DNA of 64,000 nucleotides from Rikenellaceae bacterium (GCA_015060005.1 SUZI01000001.1:434001-498000), one strand, 5' to 3'; shown: positions 29,662 to 43,240, numbered from the stretch's first letter. Notes: generated from the sequence alone by a model not told the origin. Translations and numbers: made by a program.

Positions 29662-30568
29662 CGTCATCCATCATTTTTAAGTAACTCTCATAGCGAGAAT
29701 ATGACACCTCGCCACGCTCCACAGCCTCCACGACAGCACAATGAGGCTCGTGGGTGTGAGAGCAGTTATAGAAACGACACTCGGGAAGGTATCGCATCAT
29801 CTCGGGGAAGTAATGTGCTAACTCCGCCTCCTCGATATCTATCAAGCCGAAGCCCTTGATACCAGGCGTATCGATGATGAAACCACCCTCCGAGAGAGGA
29901 TACATCGTAGAGAAGGTGGTGGTGTGCTTACCCTTATTATGGCTCTGCGAAATCTCACCCGTACGGATATCCAGCCCTGGTTCAACAGCCTGCACAAGTG
30001 TCGACTTGCCAACACCCGAGTTACCCGAGAGGAGCGTTGTCTTGCCTCGCAAAAGCTCTTTGACACGCTGCACGCCCTCACCCTCGGTTGCCGATATTTC
30101 CACTATCGGATAGCCCGCACGCTCATATATCGAGCGGAACTCCTCGATGAGTTCTGGCCGCTGACGTGCCAAATCTATCTTCGCTAAAAGTATCGTAACA
30201 GGTATCTTATACGCCTCACACGTAACCAAGAAACGGTCGACAAACTCGTTAGCGGTCTCGGGAGAGAAGAGCGTAACGACAAGCAGTGCCTGGTCGATGT
30301 TGGCAGCTATGATATGCGACTCTTTAGAGAGGTTGGAGGCTCGGCGTATGATGTAGTTGCGACGCTGCTCGATAGCCGAGATGACGTAACTTCCGTCGAC
30401 ATCCTTCTCGCACGTTACCACATCACCCACAACGACAGGCGACGTAGAGCGAGCACCCTTCAGACGTAACTTGCCACGAATACGACACTGCAGTCGCTCC
30501 TCGCCACACATCACCTCGTACCAGCTACCTGTGGCACGTACAACAACACCCTTAACCTGCTCCGCCAT
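29642..30568 (-). CDS. rsgA: Ribosome small subunit-dependent GTPase A
   Basis: TTLLSGNSGVGKSTLVQAVEP; FIIDTPGIKGFGL; zinc-binding CRFYNCSHTHEPHCAVVEAVERG. Confidence 0.96.
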   Translation of the reverse strand: MAEQVKGVVVRATGSWYEVMCGEERLQCRIRGKLRLKGARSTSPVVVGDVVTCEKDVDGSYVISAIEQRRNYIIRRASNLSKESHIIAANIDQALLVVTLFSPETANEFVDRFLVTCEAYKIPVTILLAKIDLARQRPELIEEFRSIYERAGYPIVEISATEGEGVQRVKELLRGKTTLLSGNSGVGKSTLVQAVEPGLDIRTGEISQSHNKGKHTTTFSTMYPLSEGGFIIDTPGIKGFGLIDIEEAELAHYFPEMMRYLPECRFYNCSHTHEPHCAVVEAVERGEVSYSRYESYLKMMDDDEKYRK

Positions 30569-31065
30569 TATAACTTGTACTCCATTAAGCTATCGTAGAG
30601 CTCCTCAAAGAATGGAGCTATCTCGTGCACGAAGTTAACCAACTTGGTAAAGAAGAGCGACTCCTCGATGGTCGCCATCGACACCCATCCATTGAGTAGG
30701 TTAAAAGACATAAACCACGAGAATACAATTCCCATAATTAGCAGAGCCTTAACTCCACCCAACGCCGTGCCAAGCAACGCATCAACACCTTTGAGGCCTA
30801 TGGCGTGGAACATCGTGCGGGTGATATATCCCAGCACAAACATAGCCACCAAAGCCACAAAAAAGATAGCGATGAAGCCACCCACAGCAGCCACATCGTG
30901 CTTCATACCCAACAACTCGCCAACCTCCTGACTGAAGTATGTAGCTGTATAGAGTGCCGCAAGCAGGACTACAATCTGCACCACCTGCCACACAAAACCA
31001 CGTCGCCAGCCCATAAATGCCGAGAAGAGAAATACTGCGATGACCAATAAATCAAAAATATTCAT
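30568..31065 (-). CDS. CvpA family membrane protein
   Basis: NIFDLLVIAVFLFSAFMGWRRGFVWQVVQIVVLLAALYTATYFSQEVGELL and following TM segments. Confidence 0.88.
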   Translation of the reverse strand: MNIFDLLVIAVFLFSAFMGWRRGFVWQVVQIVVLLAALYTATYFSQEVGELLGMKHDVAAVGGFIAIFFVALVAMFVLGYITRTMFHAIGLKGVDALLGTALGGVKALLIMGIVFSWFMSFNLLNGWVSMATIEESLFFTKLVNFVHEIAPFFEELYDSLMEYKL

Positions 31066-31262
31066 CTCTTGGATTTTTTAATTTGTTACAATGCTACATC
31101 ATCTGCACAAAACTTCCGTTAAGCACAATTATTGCACGAAGTTAAGCATTTTCTTTCAATTATTTGTATCTTTGTTCTCAAAATAAATACTTTGCCGAAT
31201 TGTGTTACGTTAGGTAATAGTTGAGTTTGGCAACAGATAAACAGATATAAAACTATCAGGTT

Positions 31263-33260
31263 ATGAGAAGACTATTTATCACTATTATACTCCTTTGTGT
31301 GGCTGTGGCGACCAATGCCCGTGAGGTATTCTCGCTCAACGACAACTGGAAATTCTTCTTCAAGGCGGAGACAAGCTCCGACAATGCTCTCAGCGTCTCG
31401 CTGCCTCACACGTGGAACCTCGATGCTCTGGCAGGTCAGGGACAATATATGCAGACTATGGGCAACTACACCCGTAGCGTATATATCCCTCAGGAGTGGT
31501 CCGACAAACGTCTGTTCCTCAAGTTCTACGGCTCGCAGGGTGTAACCGACGTATATATCAATGGCTACCACGTAGGCGAACATCGTGGTGGTTGGACAGC
31601 CTTCACATTCGAGATAAGCAAAAATATCAACTTCGGGCAGGAGAACACCATCCTCGTTACCGTTAGCAACGCCTACCACAACGATATCCTCCCAGGCTCG
31701 AGCGAGCTCAATTTCTATGGCGGATTGTATCGCGAGGTAGAGCTCATAGTAACCCAACCGACAACAATATCGCCTCTATACTACGGTTCAGACGGCATAT
31801 TTATTCACCAGCAGGAGTTTACCGACAACTCGGTGAATGCTGTTGCGGCGGTATGGATTTCGACGCTGAAGGATAAGGCGTGCGATTTGGAGATTGTAGT
31901 ACGCTCGCCACAGGGTGATGCAGTATTCACCAAATATGTCAAGGAGCGTATCGAGCAAGATAAGCCTATCGTGATACCATTCACCATCGATGAGCCGCTA
32001 CTCTGGAGCCCAGAAGAGCCCAACCTCTATACGGTGAGCATCGGTGTGGGTATGCGTTTTGAGGATGTGGTAACCGTAACGACAGGCTTCCGTAAGATAG
32101 ATTATAGCCCAAGTGGTATAAAGATTAACGGTAAACGCATAGATATCAAGGGTGTAACACTCGCCCACGACCGCTCGGGTGTCGGTGGTGCTCTGCAGAC
32201 CCGCCACTACGACAGCGACATAGAGCAGATAATGGACTTAGGTGCTAACGCTGTGCGTTCATTCACCTCGCCTCACGCACAGTACTTCTACAACCGCTGC
32301 GACGAGGAGGGATTATTGGTGTGGGTAGATACACCTTTCACACGTGCCCCATTCCTGAGCGATATGTATTTTACGGGCACAAGCCGATTTAAGGACAACG
32401 GCATACAGCAACTCAAGGAGGTCATACTCCAGAACTATAACCACCCCTCAATCATCACGTGGGGCATATTCTCGCTCATACGTCCGCGTGGCGAGGACAT
32501 CCTCAACTACGTGAAGGAGCTCAACGCCACAGCCAAGTCGCTCGATGCAACTCGCCCTACGGTAGCCTGCAGCAACCATAATGGCGACATCAACTTCGTG
32601 AGCGACCTTATCGTGTGGCAGCAAAATCTCGGCTGGGGCAGAGGTATGATTGACGATATTACTATCTGGAAGCAGCGACTCTTCAAGAATTGGAAGCACC
32701 TGAACTCTGCCATAGCCTATGGCGAGGGCGGTAACATCGACCAGCAGAGCGAGGATAGCAAGAAACCTGCTAAGGTGAGCGACCGCTGGCTGCCCGAGCG
32801 TTGGCACACCGAGCTTCACGAAGGCTATGCACGCCAGGTCGTTGGCGAGAAGGGCTTCTGGGGAGTGTGGATTAACGATATGTTTGAGTTTGGCTCATCG
32901 CGTTATGCCTATGGCATCTCGCATCGCGGCTTGGTAACATTCGACCGTAAGGATAAGAAGGATGCCTACTACCTCTATCGTGCCCTGTGGAACAGCAAGA
33001 GCCCTACGCTCCACCTCACAGAGAAACGTCGTAACGTGCGACAGGACACCCTACAAGTGATACGTTTCTACTCGTCGGCTAAGGAGCAACCCATATTGCT
33101 AATCAACCGAGATACTGTCGCGGTGCGTAATATAGCTCCTTGTCAGTTTACATCCGACACCGTTGTTATGCACGGACGCAACCGCATAGTGCTGCGTGCA
33201 GGAGAGTTGGAAGATGAGCAGATGATTACAATTGGCAACGCATTAAGACCCCGTCAATAG
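31263..33260 (+). CDS. Glycoside hydrolase family 2 (beta-galactosidase/glucuronidase-like)
   Basis: SLPHTWNLDALAGQ; VYINGYHVGEHRGGWTAFTFEI; GIKINGKRIDIKGVTLAHDRSGVGGALQTRHYDSDIEQIMDLGANAVRSFTSPHAQYFYNRCDEEGLLVWVD. Confidence 0.92.
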   Translation: MRRLFITIILLCVAVATNAREVFSLNDNWKFFFKAETSSDNALSVSLPHTWNLDALAGQGQYMQTMGNYTRSVYIPQEWSDKRLFLKFYGSQGVTDVYINGYHVGEHRGGWTAFTFEISKNINFGQENTILVTVSNAYHNDILPGSSELNFYGGLYREVELIVTQPTTISPLYYGSDGIFIHQQEFTDNSVNAVAAVWISTLKDKACDLEIVVRSPQGDAVFTKYVKERIEQDKPIVIPFTIDEPLLWSPEEPNLYTVSIGVGMRFEDVVTVTTGFRKIDYSPSGIKINGKRIDIKGVTLAHDRSGVGGALQTRHYDSDIEQIMDLGANAVRSFTSPHAQYFYNRCDEEGLLVWVDTPFTRAPFLSDMYFTGTSRFKDNGIQQLKEVILQNYNHPSIITWGIFSLIRPRGEDILNYVKELNATAKSLDATRPTVACSNHNGDINFVSDLIVWQQNLGWGRGMIDDITIWKQRLFKNWKHLNSAIAYGEGGNIDQQSEDSKKPAKVSDRWLPERWHTELHEGYARQVVGEKGFWGVWINDMFEFGSSRYAYGISHRGLVTFDRKDKKDAYYLYRALWNSKSPTLHLTEKRRNVRQDTLQVIRFYSSAKEQPILLINRDTVAVRNIAPCQFTSDTVVMHGRNRIVLRAGELEDEQMITIGNALRPRQ

Positions 33261-33831
33261 CGGCAGGTCCCTCGCACAGCAACAAATCCAGCACCGAGAG
33301 GTTAGGCTGGAAAGGCATACGCTCCGAAAAATTCTGGAAATAGGGCTCGGCAACAAACGTCGAGCCTTCTCTGTGCTTGGGGCGTAAGTCCACATCGCCC
33401 TCGTGAGCCTCGACATACTGTTCCGAGAGAGGTAACGGCATAGGCGAGCCAAGCAGACGCAACAACACCTCGAGCAACTCGCGGTTGTAATCCACTAAAT
33501 AACGCCACTCACGACGATAGAAGGGCTCTAAATAGGGGGCATAGTGGTCGAAGTAGGGCGATGACTTATACGCCGAGAGTATCGACACCCAATGCTGATG
33601 TTGCCACCGCTTGGAGTAGTCTATCTCCACATCACGCATAGGCAGACGAGGGCGGTTACCTCCCACGACATTGACCGTCAGCGGCATAACCTTATTTGCC
33701 GAGAGGATATAGGCTCGGTTTCGCTCGGAGCGTTTCACATAGTGCTCGCCCACATCTATCACACACTGCTCACGCAGCAGACGAGCCACATACTCCACCG
33801 AAGGGAGATAGCTAAGAGGTAGTATAGTCAT
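33226..33831 (-). CDS. WbqC-like family protein
   Basis: YLPSVEYVARLL, ...YSKRWQHQHWVSILSAYKSSPYFDHYAPYLEPFYRREWRYLVDYNRELLEVLLRLLG pattern typical of WbqC-like proteins. Confidence 0.82.
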   Translation of the reverse strand: MTILPLSYLPSVEYVARLLREQCVIDVGEHYVKRSERNRAYILSANKVMPLTVNVVGGNRPRLPMRDVEIDYSKRWQHQHWVSILSAYKSSPYFDHYAPYLEPFYRREWRYLVDYNRELLEVLLRLLGSPMPLPLSEQYVEAHEGDVDLRPKHREGSTFVAEPYFQNFSERMPFQPNLSVLDLLLCEGPAAIDGVLMRCQL

Positions 33832-33835
33832 TGCT

Positions 33836-34681
33836 CTAACACTTTACACATTCCACAACAGCCCAGCCCTCACGCTCCCGCTGAGCCACAAAAGCGAAGC
33901 CCTCACGCTCGGCTGCCGAGCGGATAATCGCCACATCCTCAACCAAAAAGCCACTCATAAGCAACTTGCCGCCGCGAGGTAACATTTCGCCAAACGAGGT
34001 CATCATCATAAGCAGAATATTACGATTGATATTGGCGAAGATAGCATCCACTCGCTCACTCGCCACGACATCGATAGAGCCGCAACGCACGTCGATACTC
34101 TCGGCGACACCACTCAGCAGAGCACTATCGCGACAACTCTCGCACGCCCAATCATCAATATCGACAGCCACGACACTCTTCGCCCGTCCGCTCTTGAGTG
34201 CCACAATAGCCAGCACACCCGTACCGCAACCCATATCCAATGCTCTGTCGCACGTCTTATCCATCTCGGCTATCGACTGCGACATCAGAGCAGTGGTTAT
34301 GTGGTGTCCCGTGCCGAATGACATACGTGGAGCTACTACCACATCTATAACATCGCCCTCGGGCGGCGTGTGGTGCTCGGCACGAATCATTATCGCCCTG
34401 CCATCGGCTGTGGTAACCTCCACAGGCTCGAAGTCGCTCTCCCACTCGCTATTCCAATTCTGCTGCTCTATAATGCGGGTGGAGAAGTGCTTCACACCCC
34501 ACTGAGCCAAAAGCTGCTCAACGTCTGCCTTACAACCATCGTACTCCTTTTGCTGAATATATGCCCTCAGAGAGTCGCTCTCCTGCTCAAAGCTCTCGAA
34601 GGGGTAATCCTCCAACATAGCCATAAGGATGTCGGACTGCTCCTGAGAAAAAATTTCAATATCGAGTGAAAGGTATTCCAT
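33836..34681 (-). CDS. prmA: Ribosomal protein L11 methyltransferase
   Basis: MSFGTGHHITTALMSQSIAE; ALDMGCGTGVLAIVALKSGRAKSVVAVDIDDWACESCRDSA. Confidence 0.92.
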   Translation of the reverse strand: MEYLSLDIEIFSQEQSDILMAMLEDYPFESFEQESDSLRAYIQQKEYDGCKADVEQLLAQWGVKHFSTRIIEQQNWNSEWESDFEPVEVTTADGRAIMIRAEHHTPPEGDVIDVVVAPRMSFGTGHHITTALMSQSIAEMDKTCDRALDMGCGTGVLAIVALKSGRAKSVVAVDIDDWACESCRDSALLSGVAESIDVRCGSIDVVASERVDAIFANINRNILLMMMTSFGEMLPRGGKLLMSGFLVEDVAIIRSAAEREGFAFVAQREREGWAVVECVKC

Positions 34682-34731
34682 ATTATGTAAAATTTTGTTA
34701 TCTTCGCACCAACGACAAAGGTAGCAATATT

Positions 34732-38755
<4,024 letters not shown>

Positions 38756-38785
38756 ACAAAGAAAATAGACACTAATTTAGACATC

Positions 38786-38824
38786 AATAATCCGTTGCGG
38801 CACGCTCCACAACGGATTATTTCT
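38786..38824 (+). terminator. Terminator after beta-galactosidase
   Basis: AATAATCCGTTGcggcacgctccaCAACGGATTATTTCTT. Confidence 0.85.
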
Positions 38825-38887
38825 TAATATCAAACGTCTTATCATCAAAAAAATATATATATAAATCTCTTCGTATAATTTTTTTGC

Positions 38888-38895
38888 TAACTTTG
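38888..38895 (+). promoter_or_regulatory. -7 box of a Bacteroidetes-type promoter ahead of a structured region
   Basis: TAACTTTG matches TAnnTTTG exactly; -33 element is weak. Confidence 0.55.
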
Positions 38896-38896
38896 T

Positions 38897-39180
38897 AGTG
38901 CCGTAGGTGCCATACCTATGGCAGGACATAATTGGTGAAAGTGTTTCTCATTAATCCCGAATAGGAATCTGGAAAATTCATTGCTGGGGATGAATAGTGG
39001 CACTCATCATCTGTATTGGTATGTGTGTACATACTCATACTATACGGGTGTGGGGTCTTGTGTCAGTTTATTCCAGCAAAGGTATTCCAGAACCTCTATT
39101 CGAATAAACAGAGAACTGCTCCACACTTTCTGTTACTATTAATATAATCATTGAGGGGCAGAATGATATAGTTCAAATTA
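38897..39180 (+). ncRNA. Candidate structured RNA or long 5' leader, family not identified
   Basis: Multiple local inverted repeats: AGTGCC/GGCACT (38897-38902/38999-39004), TGCCAT-ACCT-ATGGCA (38908-38923), GTATGT-GTGT-ACATAC, GTGTGG/CCACAC (39048-39053/39121-39126), GTTTATTC/GAATAAAC (39066-39073/39102-39109), AGGT/ACCT (39080-39083/39092-39095). Promoter-like box immediately upstream. Confidence 0.6.
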
Positions 39181-39187
39181 TATTATT

Positions 39188-39484
39188 ATGGAACAAAGTC
39201 AAAACAACCCTAACGCACAACATGGTATGCAACAGACCATTATCGTGCAAAAAGAGAGCTCCAACGGTGTGGGCACTGCAGGATTTGTTCTCTCTCTAAT
39301 CTCCCTATGTCTATCGTTTATTCCTGGCATAGGCTGGTTTATCTGGTTTTTAGGTCTTATTCTATCTTTTATTGGCATATTTGGAAACCCTAAAGGGTTA
39401 GCAATCACAGGGTTTATTATTTCGTTAATAGATTTAATAATTTTAATAGCTATCTTCGGAACTCTTGCATCAATCCTTCCATAA
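39188..39484 (+). CDS. Small two-TM membrane protein (DUF4190-like)
   Basis: VGTAGFVLSLISLCLSFIPGIGWFIWFLGLILSFIGIFGNPKGLAITGFIISLIDLIIL. Confidence 0.75.
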   Translation: MEQSQNNPNAQHGMQQTIIVQKESSNGVGTAGFVLSLISLCLSFIPGIGWFIWFLGLILSFIGIFGNPKGLAITGFIISLIDLIILIAIFGTLASILP

Positions 39485-39490
39485 ATTTAC

Positions 39491-39595
39491 AAAGGGGTTG
39501 TCCAACAAGTACGTTGTGACAGCCCCTTTGTGTAGAAGTTATATAACAAGTGGGATTTTGAGAGTGAGCGTAACGCAGAAATCACCTTATTAGGC
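39491..39595 (+). repeat. Dispersed intergenic repeat, copy B, with terminator-like hairpin
   Basis: AAAGGGGTTGTCcaacaagtacgttgtGACAGCCCCTTTG, then TAGAAGTTATATAACAAG (39533-39550) and GGGATTTTGAGAGTGAGCGTAACGCAGAAATCACCTTATTA. Confidence 0.7.
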
Positions 39596-39606
39596 ACGTT
39601 CTCTTT

Positions 39607-40095
39607 TTATAACTCATCTACCTCCTGCTCCTCCACCGAACACTCGCAGAAATGAAACTCCTCACGAGCCTTATCCTTCGGAAAGAGGAAATAAAGACAC
39701 GACGCCCGGGTGCAGAGAGTGCCATCCGAGGATAATATCTCGACAGCTATATCGACCAGGTTACGTGCCTGGCGAGCCACCACAGCACGTAGCGTGATAT
39801 ACTCATCACGCGTAGAGATAGGCTTGAGGTATCGCACCTCCATCTTGGATGTTACGCCGCTGGTCTGGAACTTACGAAACACCACCCAGCTCGCTATCTC
39901 GTCGGCAAGTGTTGCCTGCACGCCTCCGTGCAACGTGTCGACCCAACCCTGAAACTCTGCACGTGGCTTCCAACGGCTCACTATCGCCTCGCCATCTTCA
40001 TAAAACTCCATACGCAGGCCTCGCTCGTTGTCGGGCGAGCAACCAAAACAGTGGTATGACTCCATACCACGCCACGGATTGATAATCTTCTTCAT
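39607..40095 (-). CDS. PaaI-like hotdog-fold thioesterase family protein
   Basis: YHCFGCSPDNERGLRMEFYEDG...GWVDTLHGGVQATLADEIASWVVF...KPISTRDEYITLRAVV. ATG at 40095 preferred. Confidence 0.85.
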   Translation of the reverse strand: MKKIINPWRGMESYHCFGCSPDNERGLRMEFYEDGEAIVSRWKPRAEFQGWVDTLHGGVQATLADEIASWVVFRKFQTSGVTSKMEVRYLKPISTRDEYITLRAVVARQARNLVDIAVEILSSDGTLCTRASCLYFLFPKDKAREEFHFCECSVEEQEVDEL

Positions 40096-40097
40096 CG

Positions 40098-40346
40098 CTA
40101 CTCCTTTATCTTTCGCAATGCACGTGCCAGCTGGTCGGGACACGATGTTGCTTTGCTACCGCAACGAATACCCTCCAAACGGGCGATAACATCATCGACC
40201 TTCATACCACGTACCAGAGCCGCTATACCCTGCGTGTTACCCTGGCAGCCGCCATAGAACTCAACGCTCTGCACCACATCGCCCTCGACGGCTATCATTA
40301 TAGCCTGTGAGCAGACACCTTGTGGCTGATAAACTATCTTCTTCAT
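40098..40346 (-). CDS. TSCPD domain protein (TIGR03905-type)
   Basis: PQGVCSQAIMIAVEGDVVQSVEFYGGCQGNTQGIAALVRGM...GIRCGSKATSCPDQLARAL. Confidence 0.9.
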   Translation of the reverse strand: MKKIVYQPQGVCSQAIMIAVEGDVVQSVEFYGGCQGNTQGIAALVRGMKVDDVIARLEGIRCGSKATSCPDQLARALRKIKE

Positions 40347-40473
40347 CGCAAAAATCTTATCTGTTTACGACACAAAGTTAAAAAAATTGCAACAAAACAC
40401 CCCAAAACCAAAAAATATAGCCATCATATGACTACAATTTTGTACTTTTGTAGAAAATAACAAACAAGCGACT

Positions 40474-41721
40474 ATGTACGATGTGATAGTTATCGGAGCA
40501 GGTGCGGCAGGTATGATGGCTGCGGCAACAGCAGCACGTAGCGGCAAGCAGGTGCTCCTGATGGAGAAGATGGAGAAGGCGGGACGTAAAATCCGCATCT
40601 CGGGTAAGGGACGATGCAATCTGACAAATGCTCGCCCTCCCGAGGAGTTTCGCGAAGCGATACGCACCAATGCCGACTTCTTCGACGTGGCTTTTGCCGA
40701 GTTCAACAACTTGGCAACGATACGCTTCTTCGAGCGACAGAAGGTTAAGCTCGAGATTGAGCGAGGACAACGTGTATTCCCCAAGAGCGGCAAGGCGTGG
40801 GATATAGCCAATGCCTTAGAAGATTACTGTCGCGACAATGGCGTAGAGATAGTATTCAACGCCCAGGTTACCGAGATTCTGACCCTCGAGGGTAAGGTCT
40901 ACGGTGTACGTTACCGCAACAAGCGAGGCTTCGAGCGTAAGGAGGAGGCAGAGAATGTCATCATCGCTACGGGTGGCGTAAGCTACCCAGGCACGGGTTC
41001 TACGGGCGACGGATATGACTTCGCCGACAGTGTGGGACACACCATCGAGGAGGTACGCCCTTCGCTCACGCCACTCCGCACATCACATCCACAACGTAAA
41101 TATTTAGATGGACTGCTGCTGAAGAACATCAACGCCAAACTCTATATCGACGGCGAGTTGGCACGTGAGGAGTTTGGCGAGATAAGTTTCTCGGAGCGAG
41201 GCATTGAGGGTGCAGTAGCACTGCGTGTGAGCCGCGATGCGGTGGATGCCCTCATCGATGAGCGACGCGTGAAGCTTGTCATAGATATGAAACCTGCTCT
41301 GACCGAGGAGATACTCTTCGAGCGTATCAAACGTGAGATTAGCGAGATGCAGCCTGATGAATTCTTCTCGGAGCTGCTGCGTAAACTTGTCCCTAAACAC
41401 TTAGTGATGCCTATCGCACACGAGATGGATGTGCACTCGAAGAACTACATCCGTAAAGTTACCGACGAGGAGATTCACCGACTGATAAAGATTCTCAAAG
41501 GTATGGTCTTCCCTATCGACGACTATGCTCCGTTTGAGTATGCTGTTGTTACCGCAGGAGGTGTACGCTGCGACGAGGTCAACAAATACACTATGGAGTC
41601 GCTCAAGGTCAAAGGCTTATATTTCGCAGGCGAGGTGCTCGACTTGGATGCCAACACCGGTGGATATAACCTTCAGATAGCCTTCTCGACAGGTCGATTG
41701 GCAGGACAACTCAAGAAATAA
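40474..41721 (+). CDS. NAD(P)/FAD-dependent oxidoreductase (HI0933/YhiN-like family)
   Basis: YDVIVIGAGAAGMMAAATAARSGKQVLLMEKMEKAGRKIRISGKGRCNLTNA; TGGVSYPGTGSTGDGYDFA; LYFAGEVLDLDANTGGYNLQIAFSTGRLAG. Confidence 0.95.
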   Translation: MYDVIVIGAGAAGMMAAATAARSGKQVLLMEKMEKAGRKIRISGKGRCNLTNARPPEEFREAIRTNADFFDVAFAEFNNLATIRFFERQKVKLEIERGQRVFPKSGKAWDIANALEDYCRDNGVEIVFNAQVTEILTLEGKVYGVRYRNKRGFERKEEAENVIIATGGVSYPGTGSTGDGYDFADSVGHTIEEVRPSLTPLRTSHPQRKYLDGLLLKNINAKLYIDGELAREEFGEISFSERGIEGAVALRVSRDAVDALIDERRVKLVIDMKPALTEEILFERIKREISEMQPDEFFSELLRKLVPKHLVMPIAHEMDVHSKNYIRKVTDEEIHRLIKILKGMVFPIDDYAPFEYAVVTAGGVRCDEVNKYTMESLKVKGLYFAGEVLDLDANTGGYNLQIAFSTGRLAGQLKK

Positions 41722-41726
41722 GGAGG

Positions 41727-42251
41727 ATGAAAATCTCGGGTAGAACCATAAAACAACGTCTTTACGGATTGCGTAAGCTCCCTTCGGATTTGAAGCGAGC
41801 TCGTTACTTCCGCGGACACGGAGTGCACTCACCCTACGTATATTCTATTGTACGTCAGGTATTTATGGTGTCGCACCTTGTCAGCGACGAGCACTCGCTC
41901 TACGAGGCTCTGCTCTCGAGGGGCGTAGGTCGCAAGCGTGCCACACAGCTACAAAATCTCGCCTGCCACTGCCACTACGAACGTGTCGGCATAGATTGTG
42001 CTGTTGAGGAGTTCTCGGAGTATGATATGGTTATTGCTACTGTAGATATCCCACTTGAGCAGTTACCCGCTATGGCTCACGAGGCTCATCAGCAGCAAAT
42101 GACACTATGCGTAATGTCGCCTTCGCTCAATCGTGAACGCGACAAGATGTGCAGGAGCCTTGTCGAGGAGCACCCATCAACCAGCGTTGACAACCGTGGC
42201 TACCTCTTACTATTTAATAATCACCTACCAAAGCAAATTTTCAAGTTATGA
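41727..42251 (+). CDS. Hypothetical protein resembling the N-terminus of Bacteroidetes SAM-methyltransferase-like proteins
   Basis: RARYFRGHGVHSPYVYSIVRQVF motif, but no clear SAM-binding glycine motif. Confidence 0.5.
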   Translation: MKISGRTIKQRLYGLRKLPSDLKRARYFRGHGVHSPYVYSIVRQVFMVSHLVSDEHSLYEALLSRGVGRKRATQLQNLACHCHYERVGIDCAVEEFSEYDMVIATVDIPLEQLPAMAHEAHQQQMTLCVMSPSLNRERDKMCRSLVEEHPSTSVDNRGYLLLFNNHLPKQIFKL

Positions 42252-42799
42252 GAGTATATACCAAGTGTGGCGATAAGGGCCAGACGGACCTTATCGGCGG
42301 CGAGCGAGTTAGTAAGTGCGATGTGCGTGTCGAGGCTTACGGAACGGTTGATGAGTTGATGGCTTTCACCGCACTGCTGGCAGATGAGATGATGGGCTCG
42401 GAGGCCCTTGCGACGTATGTCGAGCAGCTGCGAGGCATTGAGTCGCGACTGATGACCCTCTCGGCACTGCTGGCTGTGGGCGAGGGTGGCGAGGATAAGG
42501 TCGCACGCCTCAAGCAGGACGACACCGCCACTTTGGAGCAGGCGATAGATGCTATGCAGGCGGAGCTCCCTGCCATCACCAAGTTCACCATTCCTGGCGG
42601 CGATAGGCGTCATTCGCTCTGCCACGTATGCCGCACCATCACACGTCGTGCCGAGCGAGCTGCACTACGCGTTGCCGAGAGGAGTGAGGTGGATGCTACC
42701 GTGCTGTCGTATCTGAACCGCCTGTCGGACTATTTTTACCTTCTGGGGCGTACTGTAACGCGTCTTACTGCGTGCGAGGAGATTTTGTGGATTCCATAG
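42248..42799 (+). CDS. Cob(I)alamin adenosyltransferase, PduO type
   Basis: RVYTKCGDKGQTDLIGGERVSKCDVRVEAYGTVDELMAF; HVCRTITRRAERAALR; LSYLNRLSDYFYLLGR. Confidence 0.96.
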   Translation: MRVYTKCGDKGQTDLIGGERVSKCDVRVEAYGTVDELMAFTALLADEMMGSEALATYVEQLRGIESRLMTLSALLAVGEGGEDKVARLKQDDTATLEQAIDAMQAELPAITKFTIPGGDRRHSLCHVCRTITRRAERAALRVAERSEVDATVLSYLNRLSDYFYLLGRTVTRLTACEEILWIP

Positions 42800-42835
42800 A
42801 TTATCAGAATATTATAACATATATAGCACGAAAAA

Positions 42836-42865
42836 TTTGCAATTACCATTTTTTTACTACCTTTG
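42836..42865 (+). promoter_or_regulatory. Bacteroidetes-type promoter upstream of the DUF2795 gene
   Basis: TTTG-N18-TACCTTTG. Confidence 0.7.
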
Positions 42866-42914
42866 TCGCCACTAATGGGCAAACGAGTTAAAAAACACTA
42901 TAAAATTTAAGACT

Positions 42915-43136
42915 ATGTATTGGACTTTAGAGTTAGCATCGAAGCTGGAGGACGCTCCTTGGCCAGCAACCAAAGAGGAGTTGATCGACTATGCCATTCG
43001 TTCGGGTGCTCCACTTGAGGTTTTGGAGAACTTGCAGGAGATTGAGGATGAGGGCGACATCTACGAGTCAATCGAGGATATTTGGCCCGACTATCCTTCA
43101 AAGGATGACTTCTTCTTTAACGAGGAGGAGTATTAA
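42915..43136 (+). CDS. DUF2795 domain protein (73 aa)
   Basis: ASKLEDAPWPATKEELIDYAIRSGAPLEVLENLQEIEDEGDIYESIEDIWPDYPSKDDFFFNEEEY. Confidence 0.88.
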   Translation: MYWTLELASKLEDAPWPATKEELIDYAIRSGAPLEVLENLQEIEDEGDIYESIEDIWPDYPSKDDFFFNEEEY

Positions 43137-43240
43137 TCGTATAACTCATCCAGTATGAGTTAATGAACACACAATAGGGCAACTCTATGGGTTACCCTTT
43201 TGTTGTATATATATCGAACCGCAAACCAAACTTAAAACAG

